Source: an uncultured Dokdonia sp.
GTDB taxonomy: Bacteria > Bacteroidota > Bacteroidia > Flavobacteriales > Flavobacteriaceae
Length of the DNA: 64,000 nucleotides
Reading direction: 5' to 3'
Assembly (NCBI RefSeq): GCF_947492815.1
Contig: NZ_CANLOB010000002.1
Coordinates: 248,001 to 312,000, forward strand
The position numbers and the translations under genes are program-made. Positions 25,624 through 33,333 of this stretch are shown here, piece after piece (position 1 is the stretch's first letter; each line of letters begins with the position of its first letter). The notes under the pieces were generated by a model that did no database searches, was not told the origin of the DNA, and worked only from the letters and a program-made list of their open reading frames with translations.

Positions 25624-26343
25624 ATGGAACACAGAGAATTTGCGAATAAATTATCAGCTTGGATTCCTCCGAATATTATATCATTCGTTTTAAATGAGGA
25701 TTTATCAGGCGCTTCTGATATTTCTAATGAAATGGAAATTCCTTTTGAATCAGATGTAATATCATCTAGTAAAGAAGTTAATCTTGAATTTTTTGTAAAT
25801 CTTTATCTGAAAGGATTTTATTTGCCAGAAAATCTATGTAAGTTATTATTTTTTTATTATCCGAGCTATTGTACGAATAGTAATTTATCACTTTTAGGAA
25901 ATATAAAATTCACAGGAAAAGTGGAGTATTATTCAAATGAAAAAGGTGAATACAGAAATTACCGTCTAATGAAAATTACCTCAACAAAAAGAGAACTCTT
26001 ATTAATTAGAAGTCCTTTATTAACTTTAATTAAATTGCTGGAAGATGCTATAAAATTTTGGAAACCTATATCAATAAATGAAGACCTTGATTCCATATCT
26101 CATAGATCAACAGAAGATAGACTACATTCATTTATATCTCTTAAGACTATGGAGTATTTTGGTTTTAAGGATGCAGGAAATTCTGGATTAATCTCTGATC
26201 AATATAAAATAATGAGTTATAAAGGTTATTTTCATTGTTATGGACCTATGCCAGTCACACAAGAGGTAAAAGAAGCTATAATTATAAATAAGCCACGTTT
26301 TACATCTGAAGAATATAAATACTCAAAATATTATAAAGAATAA
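25624..26343 (+). CDS. Hypothetical partner of the FRG-domain protein (239 aa)
   Basis: Unrecognised. No signal peptide or membrane helix. Contains KFTGKVEYYSNEKGEYRNYRL (strands) followed by the helical LLTLIKLLEDAIKFW, and ends in a Lys/Tyr-rich tail. It stops 1 base before the FRG gene begins, so the two are a unit. It sits between the relaxase and an FRG gene, a typical spot for cargo in a mobilisable element. G+C is lower than in the mobilisation genes, suggesting separate acquisition. Confidence 0.6.
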   Translation: MEHREFANKLSAWIPPNIISFVLNEDLSGASDISNEMEIPFESDVISSSKEVNLEFFVNLYLKGFYLPENLCKLLFFYYPSYCTNSNLSLLGNIKFTGKVEYYSNEKGEYRNYRLMKITSTKRELLLIRSPLLTLIKLLEDAIKFWKPISINEDLDSISHRSTEDRLHSFISLKTMEYFGFKDAGNSGLISDQYKIMSYKGYFHCYGPMPVTQEVKEAIIINKPRFTSEEYKYSKYYKE

Positions 26344-26344
26344 T

Positions 26345-27454
26345 ATGCTAGATGGTTTTGTACAAAGAGACAGTAGTCTACTTAATAATGGATCTTTAGA
26401 GAATATTTCTAGGTATAGAAATACTTTCTCTCCTTATTCTGAAATAGATAAAATAACTAAAATCACACCTAAAAAACATGTACATATAGATAAGTATTAT
26501 GGATTAGCATATGACCATTGGATAGAAGAAGGAGGAGCCTTTTATGGAAAAACAGACAAAATGGAATTTTATGGTATCGATCATAAGGCAGATATGGGGT
26601 TTTTAAGAATTCCATTTAGAAGAATCCCTAGAATTTCTATTAAAAAACATGATGATATAAATAGTATTCTTCACGATTTAAAAAAACATTATAAAGATCA
26701 TGATATCCTTTATCGAGGTCAAACAAAAGAATATTTTCTATCACGAGGGAAAGAGTCATTAAAGAAAATTTATGGGTGTGAGAATACATTAGAGCCATCA
26801 TTATTGAATACAAGTTCAAGGACAAATACTAATATAGATTCAATAATACCAGAATGGAGTGGACTTTTGAGAGTTTCATTTGGAATGTATGCGCAATTAT
26901 TAGATAACAAAGTATTAAGTGATAAGATTAATGACGAATTCAATTATTATCCATTTATGCATTATGCACTGTCAATTGCTCAACATTATGGACTACCTAC
27001 AAATGGGTTAGATGTAACATCAGATATAGAAACAGCACTTTTTTTTGCTTTAAATACATATCACAAAACAGGGGCGTATAAAGCTAATTATCTTCATAAA
27101 AGGGATTGGAAATCGAAGTCTGTAATTTATATTTTTGCTTTACCACATAAATATTATAGTATTAATCATGAAGAAATATTATCTGGTATAATACCTAAAT
27201 CAAGACCTTCTTTTCAGAATGCCTTTTTTTTACATAATAGTAGAGGATTGAATATAAATAACGCTACGGAACATTTAGTTGCAGCATTGTACCTAGATAA
27301 TTCAGATGCTTTTAAGCAAAAAACATCTGAATTATTATTTCCAAATAGACAAAAAGATTTGATAGGTAATATCATTTTTGAAAATCTATTTAAGGCAAAA
27401 TCAATCATACCGAATTTAGATTCTTATCTAAAATATTTTTACTGGATAAATTAA
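26345..27454 (+). CDS. FRG-domain protein (candidate defence gene)
   Basis: 369 residues. The FRG domain occupies about 95-300: it opens with HDILYRGQTKEYFL and contains QHYGLPTNGLDVTSDIETALFFAL, the family's most conserved stretch (QHYGLPTxLLDxTxxPxxALFFA), with Gly in place of the usual Leu. FRG proteins are frequent in anti-phage islands, but their biochemistry is not established. The N-terminus (1-90) has ADMGFLRIPFRR. It forms a two-gene unit with the 239-aa gene and ends 26 bases before a strong terminator. Confidence 0.75.
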   Translation: MLDGFVQRDSSLLNNGSLENISRYRNTFSPYSEIDKITKITPKKHVHIDKYYGLAYDHWIEEGGAFYGKTDKMEFYGIDHKADMGFLRIPFRRIPRISIKKHDDINSILHDLKKHYKDHDILYRGQTKEYFLSRGKESLKKIYGCENTLEPSLLNTSSRTNTNIDSIIPEWSGLLRVSFGMYAQLLDNKVLSDKINDEFNYYPFMHYALSIAQHYGLPTNGLDVTSDIETALFFALNTYHKTGAYKANYLHKRDWKSKSVIYIFALPHKYYSINHEEILSGIIPKSRPSFQNAFFLHNSRGLNINNATEHLVAALYLDNSDAFKQKTSELLFPNRQKDLIGNIIFENLFKAKSIIPNLDSYLKYFYWIN

Positions 27455-27480
27455 TACAGAAAGTATTTCCCATTTATATA

Positions 27481-27507
27481 AAAGAGGCTTTTAGTAGCCT
27501 CTTTTTT
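27481..27507 (+). terminator. Terminator after the FRG gene
   Basis: AAAGAGGCT / AGCCTCTTT with TTTAGT-type loop, followed by TTT. Nine-base perfect arms. Confidence 0.8.
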
Positions 27508-27525
27508 GTGGTCGTGGTTGGGGTT

Positions 27526-27635
27526 TTAGGGGTTTCCCCTAACAGGATTCGCATTGTGAATAGGAGCTTGTGACATCACAATGCAATCCTGCGTTACTGT
27601 CTTAAAAGCAAAAGCGACTTGAGACCGTGACGCAG
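27526..27635. other. Inverted-repeat cluster, candidate oriT of the mobilisation module
   Basis: Three inverted repeats in 110 non-coding bases: TTAGGGG-TTT-CCCCTAA (27526-27542); GGATTCGCATTGTGA (27545-27559) with TCACAATGCAATCC (27576-27589); and CTGCGTTACTGTC (27589-27601) with GACCGTGACGCAG (27623-27635, 11 of 13 matching). G+C is well above the surroundings. It lies in the gene-free stretch 27508-27683 downstream of the relaxase and its cargo. Such nested repeats are typical of relaxase nick regions, but the nic site is not identified. Confidence 0.5.
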
Positions 27636-27683
27636 TCTGTCCGAAAAGCAACCTCAAAAAATTGCGACTTTGGACAGATATAA

Positions 27684-27727
27684 AATGTCCTCAAATGCTT
27701 AAACGATAAAAGCAGATGAGGACATTT
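27684..27727. terminator. Bidirectional hairpin between convergent transcripts
   Basis: AATGTCCTCA ... TGAGGACATT with T- and A-runs on both sides. It ends the minus-strand gene at 27752 and has a sister hairpin at about 28257-28305 (TCCTCAAAT ... ATGAGGACATTTTT). Confidence 0.6.
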
Positions 27728-27751
27728 TTTCTTAAGGACATTGGAAAATAG

Positions 27752-28201
27752 TTATGTTAAGTTTTCAGCAAATTCTTCAGCGATTTCTCCAATTTTCCAA
27801 GGAGCCGTATTGTCTTCTTCTCCATTGGTGTTTTCATTATCGAAATGAGTAAACTCTAATGTATCATTATTAAAATCTACACAATGGACATATTCGTGTA
27901 TGATAGTATTTACTACTTTGGGAATGGTTCTTTTTCTGCCTAAGCGTAGGGTATTTATTTTAAAAAACTTAGAACTACTTGCAACTGCATTACCTATTCT
28001 TGGATTCCAGATAGTTCGTATGATAACAACAGTTCTGTATGATCTTATTTGTTCAGCAATTTCTGCTGGCGAAATGTTTGAATTATCAAAACTAGTAATA
28101 GATTCGATTTTACTATAAAACTCATCAAGAGCTAGTATTTTCTCAGCAATTTTCATTGCCTGTTTAATTTTTTTGTTTCGTTTGTAAAATTTAAATCTCA
28201 T
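27752..28201 (-). CDS. Putative zinc metalloprotease-like protein (HEYVH motif)
   Basis: 149 residues. The motif VVNTIIHEYVHCVDF at about 97-111 is a zincin HExxH; a third ligand may be Glu in GEIAEEFAENL at the C-terminus. The N-terminus is very basic (MRFKFYKRNKKIKQ). No signal peptide, so cytoplasmic. Similar small HExxH proteins are common in mobile elements and resemble ImmA/SprT-type proteases. The gene stands alone between two hairpins; substrate unknown. Confidence 0.65.
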   Translation of the reverse strand: MRFKFYKRNKKIKQAMKIAEKILALDEFYSKIESITSFDNSNISPAEIAEQIRSYRTVVIIRTIWNPRIGNAVASSSKFFKINTLRLGRKRTIPKVVNTIIHEYVHCVDFNNDTLEFTHFDNENTNGEEDNTAPWKIGEIAEEFAENLT

Positions 28202-28321
28202 AATGTAATTTATTTAACTCTTAAAGTTATAAATAATTGATACAAAGGAATAAAAAATCCTCAAATTGCGTAGATAGTAAACGCAAGATGAGGACATTTT
28301 TCGTTAAAAGACATTGAATTA

Positions 28322-28795
28322 TTATTCAATAGACTCCGTAGCATAATTGGTTATAAAATTCTCTCTGTATTGCTTAAAAATATCCGTTTGATGACCATAA
28401 CTATTCGTAGATGATTTACGTCCTGTTACAGCAATTAAATACCATTTGTCATCAGTACTTTTATTAAATACAAAAGTGACTTTGTCTTTTTGTTTATTAC
28501 TATCTCTTCTTTTACCTATATGGAGATTTTCAATATAACGTATTGTTACCTTAACGGTAGCTTGGTTTTCATTAACCATCTGTACTACGCCAATAGTATC
28601 AATAGTAACTTCATTTATTTGATAGTTATATTTCCAAATCTTTCCATACGGTTTGTATTCAATAGAATGTTTAAAATAGCTGTTATCTTCAATTTTTTGT
28701 TGTATCCAGTTTTCAACGGTTTCTTGTTTGAGTGTGTTTGAAGAACAGCTAAGGAATAAGGGGAGAAAGGCAATTAGATAGATTACATTTTTCAT
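28322..28795 (-). CDS. Lipoprotein of unknown function (157 aa)
   Basis: MKNVIYLIAFLPLFLSCSSN is a lipoprotein signal with lipobox LSC (Cys17). The mature part is rich in beta strands (EVTIDTIGVVQMVNENQATVKVTIRYIEN; KVTFVFNKSTDDKWYLIAVTGRK), resembling an NTF2-like or immunity-type fold, though not identified. Followed by the hairpin at about 28257-28305. Twelve bases downstream of another lipoprotein gene in the same direction, so likely an operon. Confidence 0.65.
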   Translation of the reverse strand: MKNVIYLIAFLPLFLSCSSNTLKQETVENWIQQKIEDNSYFKHSIEYKPYGKIWKYNYQINEVTIDTIGVVQMVNENQATVKVTIRYIENLHIGKRRDSNKQKDKVTFVFNKSTDDKWYLIAVTGRKSSTNSYGHQTDIFKQYRENFITNYATESIE

Positions 28796-28806
28796 AATAT
28801 GGTTAT

Positions 28807-29268
28807 TTATATTTTTTCAATTGATGTAGCTACAAATTCAATAATCTTTATACCGTTGAGATGGTATTTCTGTACTCGAGTACCACCACGTAATTGAATC
28901 TTATCGCCACGTTTTAAATTGAATATGATATCGCTTTGATCCTTTGGAAGAAATACATAATCTCCAAGTTGTCCACCACCAAAAGGAGCATCTTTAGGTG
29001 TGCCTCCTATAGGTAGTACTTGAAATACAACATGATCTTTAGGAACTTTGGTCGCTTGGTTACGTGCCTTACCAGCACTATAAAATTCTACTTCGGTAAC
29101 GATATCCGCTCCAATGTAATCCGTAGCGTATGCAGGATTCACCACTTTTGAATAATTGACGGTAGTACCCGCAGGTACACTTGCTGTAGCTTTTAGCGTC
29201 TTTGTTGTTATACAGCTAGTAAGTGAAGAAGCAAAAAGCAGTAAAAGGATGTAGTTAAATGTTTTCAT
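28807..29268 (-). CDS. Lipoprotein of unknown function (153 aa)
   Basis: Started at the ATG at 29268 (MKTFNYILLLLFASSLTSC), which gives a clean lipoprotein signal with Cys19; the upstream in-frame ATG would bury it behind 16 unrelated residues. The mature part is beta-rich with KGDKIQLRGGTRVQKYHLNGIKIIEFVATSIEKI at its end, a domain that looks like a small SH3/OB-type barrel. Co-directional with the 28322 gene. No defined function. Confidence 0.65.
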   Translation of the reverse strand: MKTFNYILLLLFASSLTSCITTKTLKATASVPAGTTVNYSKVVNPAYATDYIGADIVTEVEFYSAGKARNQATKVPKDHVVFQVLPIGGTPKDAPFGGGQLGDYVFLPKDQSDIIFNLKRGDKIQLRGGTRVQKYHLNGIKIIEFVATSIEKI

Positions 29269-29412
29269 AAATCTATGTTTTTGAGTTACTAATGAAGCAA
29301 ACATAGTTAAATACATATAAAAAGCCTAATATATACAGCCTTGTATTAATTGCCTCATAACTAAGACTTCATTTGTAGGTTTACTCGTATTAATACTTTA
29401 GTAGGTGTTGTT

Positions 29413-29637
29413 ATGAGATATCCAGATTCAGAAGCGTTTTATAAACAAGTAGGAGATAAAATACGTCAGTTACGTAAAGAGAAAGAATGGTCACAAACCG
29501 AACTTGGATATCAATCAGAATTAGATAAGTCCGTTATTCAAAGAATTGAACGCGGTGCAGGTAATAGTACCTTGAAGACACTTCTTAAAGTTGCCAACGC
29601 GCTAGATGTTCAATTCTATGAGCTTTTTCTTTTTTAA
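29413..29637 (+). CDS. XRE-family HTH regulator (74 aa)
   Basis: Single helix-turn-helix domain: VGDKIRQLRKEKEWSQTELGYQSELDKSVIQRIERG (about 12-47), then STLKTLLKVANALDVQFYELF. Length is that of minimal Cro/C-type repressors. It is divergent from the lipoprotein genes, with a 144-base gap, and probably regulates one of them or itself. Start ATG at 29413 follows GTTGTT without a strong Shine-Dalgarno, usual in Bacteroidetes. Confidence 0.85.
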   Translation: MRYPDSEAFYKQVGDKIRQLRKEKEWSQTELGYQSELDKSVIQRIERGAGNSTLKTLLKVANALDVQFYELFLF

Positions 29638-29727
29638 GTATTAGGAAATAAAAAACACCACATATAATGGTATTTTTTGACTAAATATTACCGAATGATT
29701 TTCCAATTTCAGATCTGAATGTCAATA

Positions 29728-29949
29728 CTAATTAATGCATAACGCATTAATATCTTTCTTTTTACAGGTTTTACGATCATAAGGGTAAAAATCTGTTCCA
29801 CTGCTTAACTTTCCAAATTCAGGAGTAAATGCAACTCCATGATAATGATTTCCTTCTGTGTCAGCACTTGCAATAACTCGCATTTCTAGTAAATCTGGAT
29901 GCTTTTTTGCAAGAGCGTTTAAATGATCTAAATAGTCATTAAATGTCAT
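29728..29949 (-). CDS. Small hypothetical protein (73 aa)
   Basis: MTFNDYLDHLNALAKKHPDLLEMRVIASADTEGN...; unrecognised, but it has the look of a phage/plasmid-associated conserved protein (helical N-terminus, then HYHGVAFTPEFGKL). Ends with a Cys/Lys-rich CKKKDINALC. It stands alone on the minus strand; the structured inverted-repeat region lies directly upstream of its start and may be its control region. Confidence 0.5.
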   Translation of the reverse strand: MTFNDYLDHLNALAKKHPDLLEMRVIASADTEGNHYHGVAFTPEFGKLSSGTDFYPYDRKTCKKKDINALCIN

Positions 29950-29963
29950 ATGTTTTTTGTCTC

Positions 29964-30060
29964 ATCAGAAATAGACATCGGAGAAAAGATTTAAGTGTAA
30001 AGCAAAAATCATCCGATGTCTATTTCTGATCTTAAATCTTAATAATGATAATTGCTTTAC
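29964..30060. repeat. Interlocked inverted repeats in the 29950-30615 non-coding stretch
   Basis: Three segments X, Y, Z are each repeated in inverse orientation but in the same order: ATCAGAAATAGACATCGGA (29964-29982) with its complement at 30012-30030; AGATTTAAG (29987-29995) with 30031-30039; GTAAAGCAA (29997-30005) with 30052-30060. All arms are perfect. Pairings cross each other, so they cannot form together as simple hairpins and would give alternatives or a pseudoknot. The remaining 550 bases to 30615 hold a terminator-like hairpin and short hairpins but no convincing gene. Confidence 0.6.
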
Positions 30061-30284
30061 ATTATTATTCTATCATAATTGATCGTGTAATACAAGGTAT
30101 ATAGAGATAGTTATTTGGAGATGTATATATACTACCACTTAAGGACAGTCATTATTGGTCATTCAGATGCCTCAAAGATTAAAATATTATAGTAGTTCCA
30201 ATATAAATAATTGATTTTTATTTGTTTATATGGAATAAAGATCATATATTAGCATTGTTCAAGTCATTTTATATCCAATAGTTA

Positions 30285-30318
30285 GCACACAATATTCTTT
30301 GTGGTGCTGTTTTTTTGT
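30285..30318 (+). terminator. Probable terminator
   Basis: AGCACACAA ... TTTGTGGTGCT followed by GTTTTTTT. The arms pair with one mismatch/bulge. No gene directly upstream on the plus strand, so it may end a non-coding transcript. Confidence 0.4.
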
Positions 30319-30615
30319 ACCCAAGAATTTTTTATCGTGTGATCATCCTTTATGGTTATTTGGTGATCCAAGCATATACATTTTAATAGACTTTGTGTGT
30401 ATGTATTGTAGACTCTTAATCTGAGAGAGAGTATAACTGTTCTCAGCTTGTAAAACTTAAATTTTTTATTATGAAAAACAGAACAGATTATTTAATAGAT
30501 AGCAGATAACAACTATCTAAAAATCAACTTTACATCTATCAAGATGTACCCTCTTTAATGTCGAGGAGAGGTTAATTAACACTTGACTATTTTTTAACTT
30601 TTAAATTTTAAAATT

Positions 30616-30720
30616 ATGAAAACCACAAAATTGTTTATTAGTAGTAGCTGTACTTGGTCCACTGTATTCGAGATTAAAGATTATCTCCGTAAGCAGAAGG
30701 ATTTTCAAGTGAATCTATAA
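30616..30720 (+). CDS. Very small ORF (34 aa), doubtful
   Basis: Reads MKTTKLFISSSCTWSTVFEI and ends QKDFQVNL. It begins after an AATTTTAAAATT stretch that resembles Bacteroidetes translation initiation contexts. Unrecognised; included because it heads the run of small ORFs before the membrane peptide at 30819. Confidence 0.3.
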   Translation: MKTTKLFISSSCTWSTVFEIKDYLRKQKDFQVNL

Positions 30721-30818
30721 AAACAGAAAAAGATGAAAACTTTTAATAAAAAACAGCATTCTGTAATTAGGAAGCTGTCTGAATTTTCGATGAGTATTAA
30801 CCCTAAAAACAAAAGTCT

Positions 30819-30980
30819 ATGCAACAGGGTAATAAATCTGGAGGGAATGTATTTTATGTCATTCTTGTCCTCGCTAACTTGCTGGTATTTTCACTACCAG
30901 CAGAACTATGGTGGCATTTTGCATTAGTGCTTATAACACTAGCAATTGTATTAGTAATAGGAAAGAAATACCTACAGTAA
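30819..30980 (+). CDS. Small two-helix membrane protein (53 aa)
   Basis: Two hydrophobic segments, VFYVILVLANLLVFSLP (about 11-27) and WWHFALVLITLAIVLVIG (about 31-48), ending in KKYLQ. A competing 64-codon frame from 30733 (MKTFNKKQHSVIRKL) overlaps it; its C-terminal half is only the shadow of these helices, so I prefer this frame. Such peptides can be holin-like or regulatory; function unknown. A terminator follows at 31079. Confidence 0.45.
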   Translation: MQQGNKSGGNVFYVILVLANLLVFSLPAELWWHFALVLITLAIVLVIGKKYLQ

Positions 30981-31078
30981 TACAAAATCACCAAAAACTT
31001 AAGAGGTGCGTAACTGCTAACTTTGGTTAGAATGACTTGAACAATCAGGTTACGCTCTCTTTAAGTTGTAATTATAAA

Positions 31079-31106
31079 GGGTGGCTAAGCCATCCTTTTT
31101 TGTTTT
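31079..31106 (+). terminator. Terminator between the small membrane protein and the XRE gene
   Basis: GGGTGGCTAAGCCATCC followed by TTTTTTG. The stem is GGNTGGCT/AGCCANCC with a tight turn. It also lies at the 3' side of the minus-strand XRE gene at 31152. Confidence 0.65.
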
Positions 31107-31151
31107 TAAACAATCCGCTTAACTATATAGTATTTATTATATAAAGAGACA

Positions 31152-31541
31152 CTATTTTCCCCTCACTTTATTCAATTCCTCCAACCTCTTCTTCATCGTC
31201 ACCGCTTGCGACTTCTCCAACTTATCCTTCTCAATAATAGAGTCCAGTAAGATCTCCACCACATTACGATTGTAGTCTGATAATCCCGCTATGGCTTCAA
31301 GTTTCTCAACAGTTGTTTGATCCTTTACCTCACGAGAACGAAATAAATCTACTACGTGAATTCCAATCGCATCGCATACACGTTCCAATGTTTGCAATTG
31401 CGGAGATACTTGTCCTGTTTCTAATCGGGAATAGGTACTTGGAAGCATATCACAAGACTTAGCAACATTGGCTTGGGTAAGCTTCTTTTCTACTCTATAA
31501 AACTTCAAGTTATCTATCAGTAATTGCTGTACTTCGGTCAT
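31152..31541 (-). CDS. XRE-family repressor of the recombinase unit
   Basis: 129 residues. The N-terminal HTH (LIDNLKFYRVEKKLTQANVAKSCDMLPSTYSRLETGQ, about 8-44) is followed by a helical dimerisation tail ending in KKRLEELNKVRGK. It is divergent from the ATPase gene at 31674 and a strong palindrome (31594-31624) lies between them. The likely role is to repress itself and the ATPase-recombinase operon, as phage-like repressors do in integrative elements (inference from layout). Confidence 0.8.
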   Translation of the reverse strand: MTEVQQLLIDNLKFYRVEKKLTQANVAKSCDMLPSTYSRLETGQVSPQLQTLERVCDAIGIHVVDLFRSREVKDQTTVEKLEAIAGLSDYNRNVVEILLDSIIEKDKLEKSQAVTMKKRLEELNKVRGK

Positions 31542-31593
31542 AACGGCGGTTTTGTTTACCTCAAAAGTAGGTCATTTAGTCATAAACACCAAA

Positions 31594-31624
31594 AAACACA
31601 CTAATTTATATATTTAGTGTGTTT
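31594..31624. promoter_or_regulatory. Palindromic operator between repressor and ATPase genes
   Basis: Perfect 11-base arms AAACACACTAA and TTAGTGTGTTT separated by 9 A/T bases. Located 53 bases upstream of the XRE start and 50 bases upstream of the ATPase ATG, just before the plus-strand -7 box. A third half-like site (CACACTAA/GTGTGT) overlaps at 31648. Confidence 0.6.
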
Positions 31625-31640
31625 AAAGTCAATTTATTTA

Positions 31641-31648
31641 TATATTTG
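31641..31648 (+). promoter_or_regulatory. -7 promoter box of the ATPase gene
   Basis: TATATTTG fits TAnnTTTG and lies 26 bases before the ATG at 31674. An alternative GTG start at 31617 would be upstream of this promoter, which supports the later ATG. The operator at 31594-31624 would cover the -33 region. Confidence 0.5.
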
Positions 31649-31673
31649 TGTGTATAACGCTGACATTCAGAAT

Positions 31674-33206
31674 ATGAATACTTTTAATACCACAAATCCG
31701 AACCATTACTCATATATCACAGAGGTGTTGGAATTCCATATTCTCGGTGGTATTTCAATCGCAGGACTAGATCGTATGCGCGTTACCTTAAAAATACATA
31801 AGGTGGATGCTCCTTTTCACGCCTTACGGCATACCATTGATTTATATAATGCGAATGCTCTTGAAAAGTTTGTACGCAAGATTGCTGAATTTTTAGAAGT
31901 AGGTACCTCTATTATACGACGTGCCTTGCAAGAACTGATTCATAAGCTAGAAACCTACCGATTAGAGTTATTAGAAATAGAAAATTCAGATGAGGTATTT
32001 GAATATGAACTTTCGCAAAAAGAAAGGAGACAAGCCATAACGATACTACGTTCTGATAGGCTGATGGAAAAGACAAATAAACTCATTGGAGCAAGTGGCG
32101 TGATTGGAGAAGTTGATAATCGATTACTGATGTATTTGATATTTACCTCTCGCATGATGCAGAATCCACTGCATTGTATATCCTTTGGAAGTTCAGGTGT
32201 TGGTAAGACGCATTTACAATCAAAAGTTGCAGCACTTATTCCAGATGAAGATAAAGTGGAGATGACAGTCTTATCGGCTAATGCTTTCTACTACTACAAA
32301 CGAAATGAACTGAAGCATAAGCTTATCCTAATCGAAGATATGGATGGAGCCGAAGAAGTATTATATCCCCTTAGAGAATTACAAACCAAAAAACGTATTA
32401 CCAAGTCTGTCGTACAAAAAGGAACTGGTGGGGAAGGCATCACCAAAAGCTTAACCGTAGAAGGACCTATATGTGTCGCAGGGTGTACCACCCAAGAAAG
32501 TATCTATGAAGATAATTCTAATCGTTCCTTCTTACTGTATATCGATGAAAGCGAAGAACAAGACGAGTGTATTATGAAATACCAGCGTTTGGAGTCGGCA
32601 GGACGAGTTAATAAGCAAGATCAAATAGATGCACAAAAGATACTCAATAACGTACAGAGACTTTTAAAGCCGGTACGTATTATCAATCCCTATGCAGAAC
32701 ATTTGATATTGCCTAAATCTGTTTTTAAACCACGACGTAGTAATGCGCATTATCTGCAATTCATAGAAGTGGTTACTTTCTATCATCAACATCAAAGGGA
32801 ATCACAATTTGATGTACATACAGGAGAGGAATATATCGAAACTACGCTCGAAGATATTAAAGTAGCTAATGCACTTATCAAAGATACTTTGCTTCGTAAG
32901 TCTGACCCATTAAACGGAGTAACCAGAAACTACTTAGAAGCACTTAAAGTGTATTTACATAAAAAACAGAATACCGTATTTACCAATCAAGAGATCAGAA
33001 GGGAATTACGGATTAAGGAATCGACTTTGAGACGATATCATCAGTTACTTATCCAAGAAGGATATATCAAACGCAGAACAGATATTCAAAAGGAATCCTT
33101 TTGTTATGAAATTGTCGATGTAGATGAGTTTAGCCATTTAGAAACAACCATCGATATGGCGCTTAATATATGTGTCGAAAAGTTGCAAAAAGTGACAAAA
33201 GTATAA
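31674..33206 (+). CDS. AAA-type ATPase with C-terminal winged helix, recombinase-unit protein
   Basis: 510 residues from the ATG at 31674 (MNTFNTTNPNHYSYI). A Walker A, SFGSSGVGKTHLQSK, lies near 167-181; Walker B-like HKLILIEDMDGAEE is near 220; an Arg-containing NRSFLLYIDESEEQ resembles sensor regions. The N-terminus mentions a histidine-rich RHTIDLYN block; the C-terminus has a winged-helix-like NQEIRRELRIKESTLRRYHQLLIQEGYI. This resembles phage/plasmid primase-associated or MCM-like ATPases near mobile recombinases. It probably serves replication or transposition of the unit. It ends 127 bases before Int1 copy C. Confidence 0.7.
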   Translation: MNTFNTTNPNHYSYITEVLEFHILGGISIAGLDRMRVTLKIHKVDAPFHALRHTIDLYNANALEKFVRKIAEFLEVGTSIIRRALQELIHKLETYRLELLEIENSDEVFEYELSQKERRQAITILRSDRLMEKTNKLIGASGVIGEVDNRLLMYLIFTSRMMQNPLHCISFGSSGVGKTHLQSKVAALIPDEDKVEMTVLSANAFYYYKRNELKHKLILIEDMDGAEEVLYPLRELQTKKRITKSVVQKGTGGEGITKSLTVEGPICVAGCTTQESIYEDNSNRSFLLYIDESEEQDECIMKYQRLESAGRVNKQDQIDAQKILNNVQRLLKPVRIINPYAEHLILPKSVFKPRRSNAHYLQFIEVVTFYHQHQRESQFDVHTGEEYIETTLEDIKVANALIKDTLLRKSDPLNGVTRNYLEALKVYLHKKQNTVFTNQEIRRELRIKESTLRRYHQLLIQEGYIKRRTDIQKESFCYEIVDVDEFSHLETTIDMALNICVEKLQKVTKV

Positions 33207-33212
33207 ACGTCC

Positions 33213-33308
33213 GTGGCGACTCGCCACCGCCACTTCGCCAGCGGTTCGCCATTTGTAAAATGGCGAGGCTAAGTGTTTGATAAATAGAAAGTAATCGATG
33301 GTTCGCCA
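33213..33308. repeat. TCGCCA repeat cluster upstream of Int1 copy C
   Basis: A G+C-rich island in AT-rich DNA. TCGCCA occurs directly at 33221, 33235, 33246 and 33303 and inverted at 33214 and 33261. Two hairpins: GTGGCGA-C-TCGCCAC (33213-33227) and TCGCCATTT-GTA-AAATGGCGA (33246-33266). Lies between the ATPase gene and int1. Candidate protein-binding array for the recombinase or the ATPase (origin or attachment accessory site). Confidence 0.65.
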
Positions 33309-33333
33309 CGAAAACTAAAAAATGTAAAAGGGT

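Noticed and set aside
30256..30302. A fifth TTGT...CTTTG promoter near 30256-30302
   Set aside because: The spacing is 47 rather than 38 bases and the octamers do not match.
30733..30927. 64-codon frame overlapping the small membrane peptide
   Set aside because: It has no domain pattern and most of its C-terminus is the shadow of the two membrane helices; kept only as an alternative.
31617..31673. GTG at 31617 as the start of the ATPase gene
   Set aside because: It overlaps the palindromic operator and precedes the -7 box; the ATG at 31674 is used.
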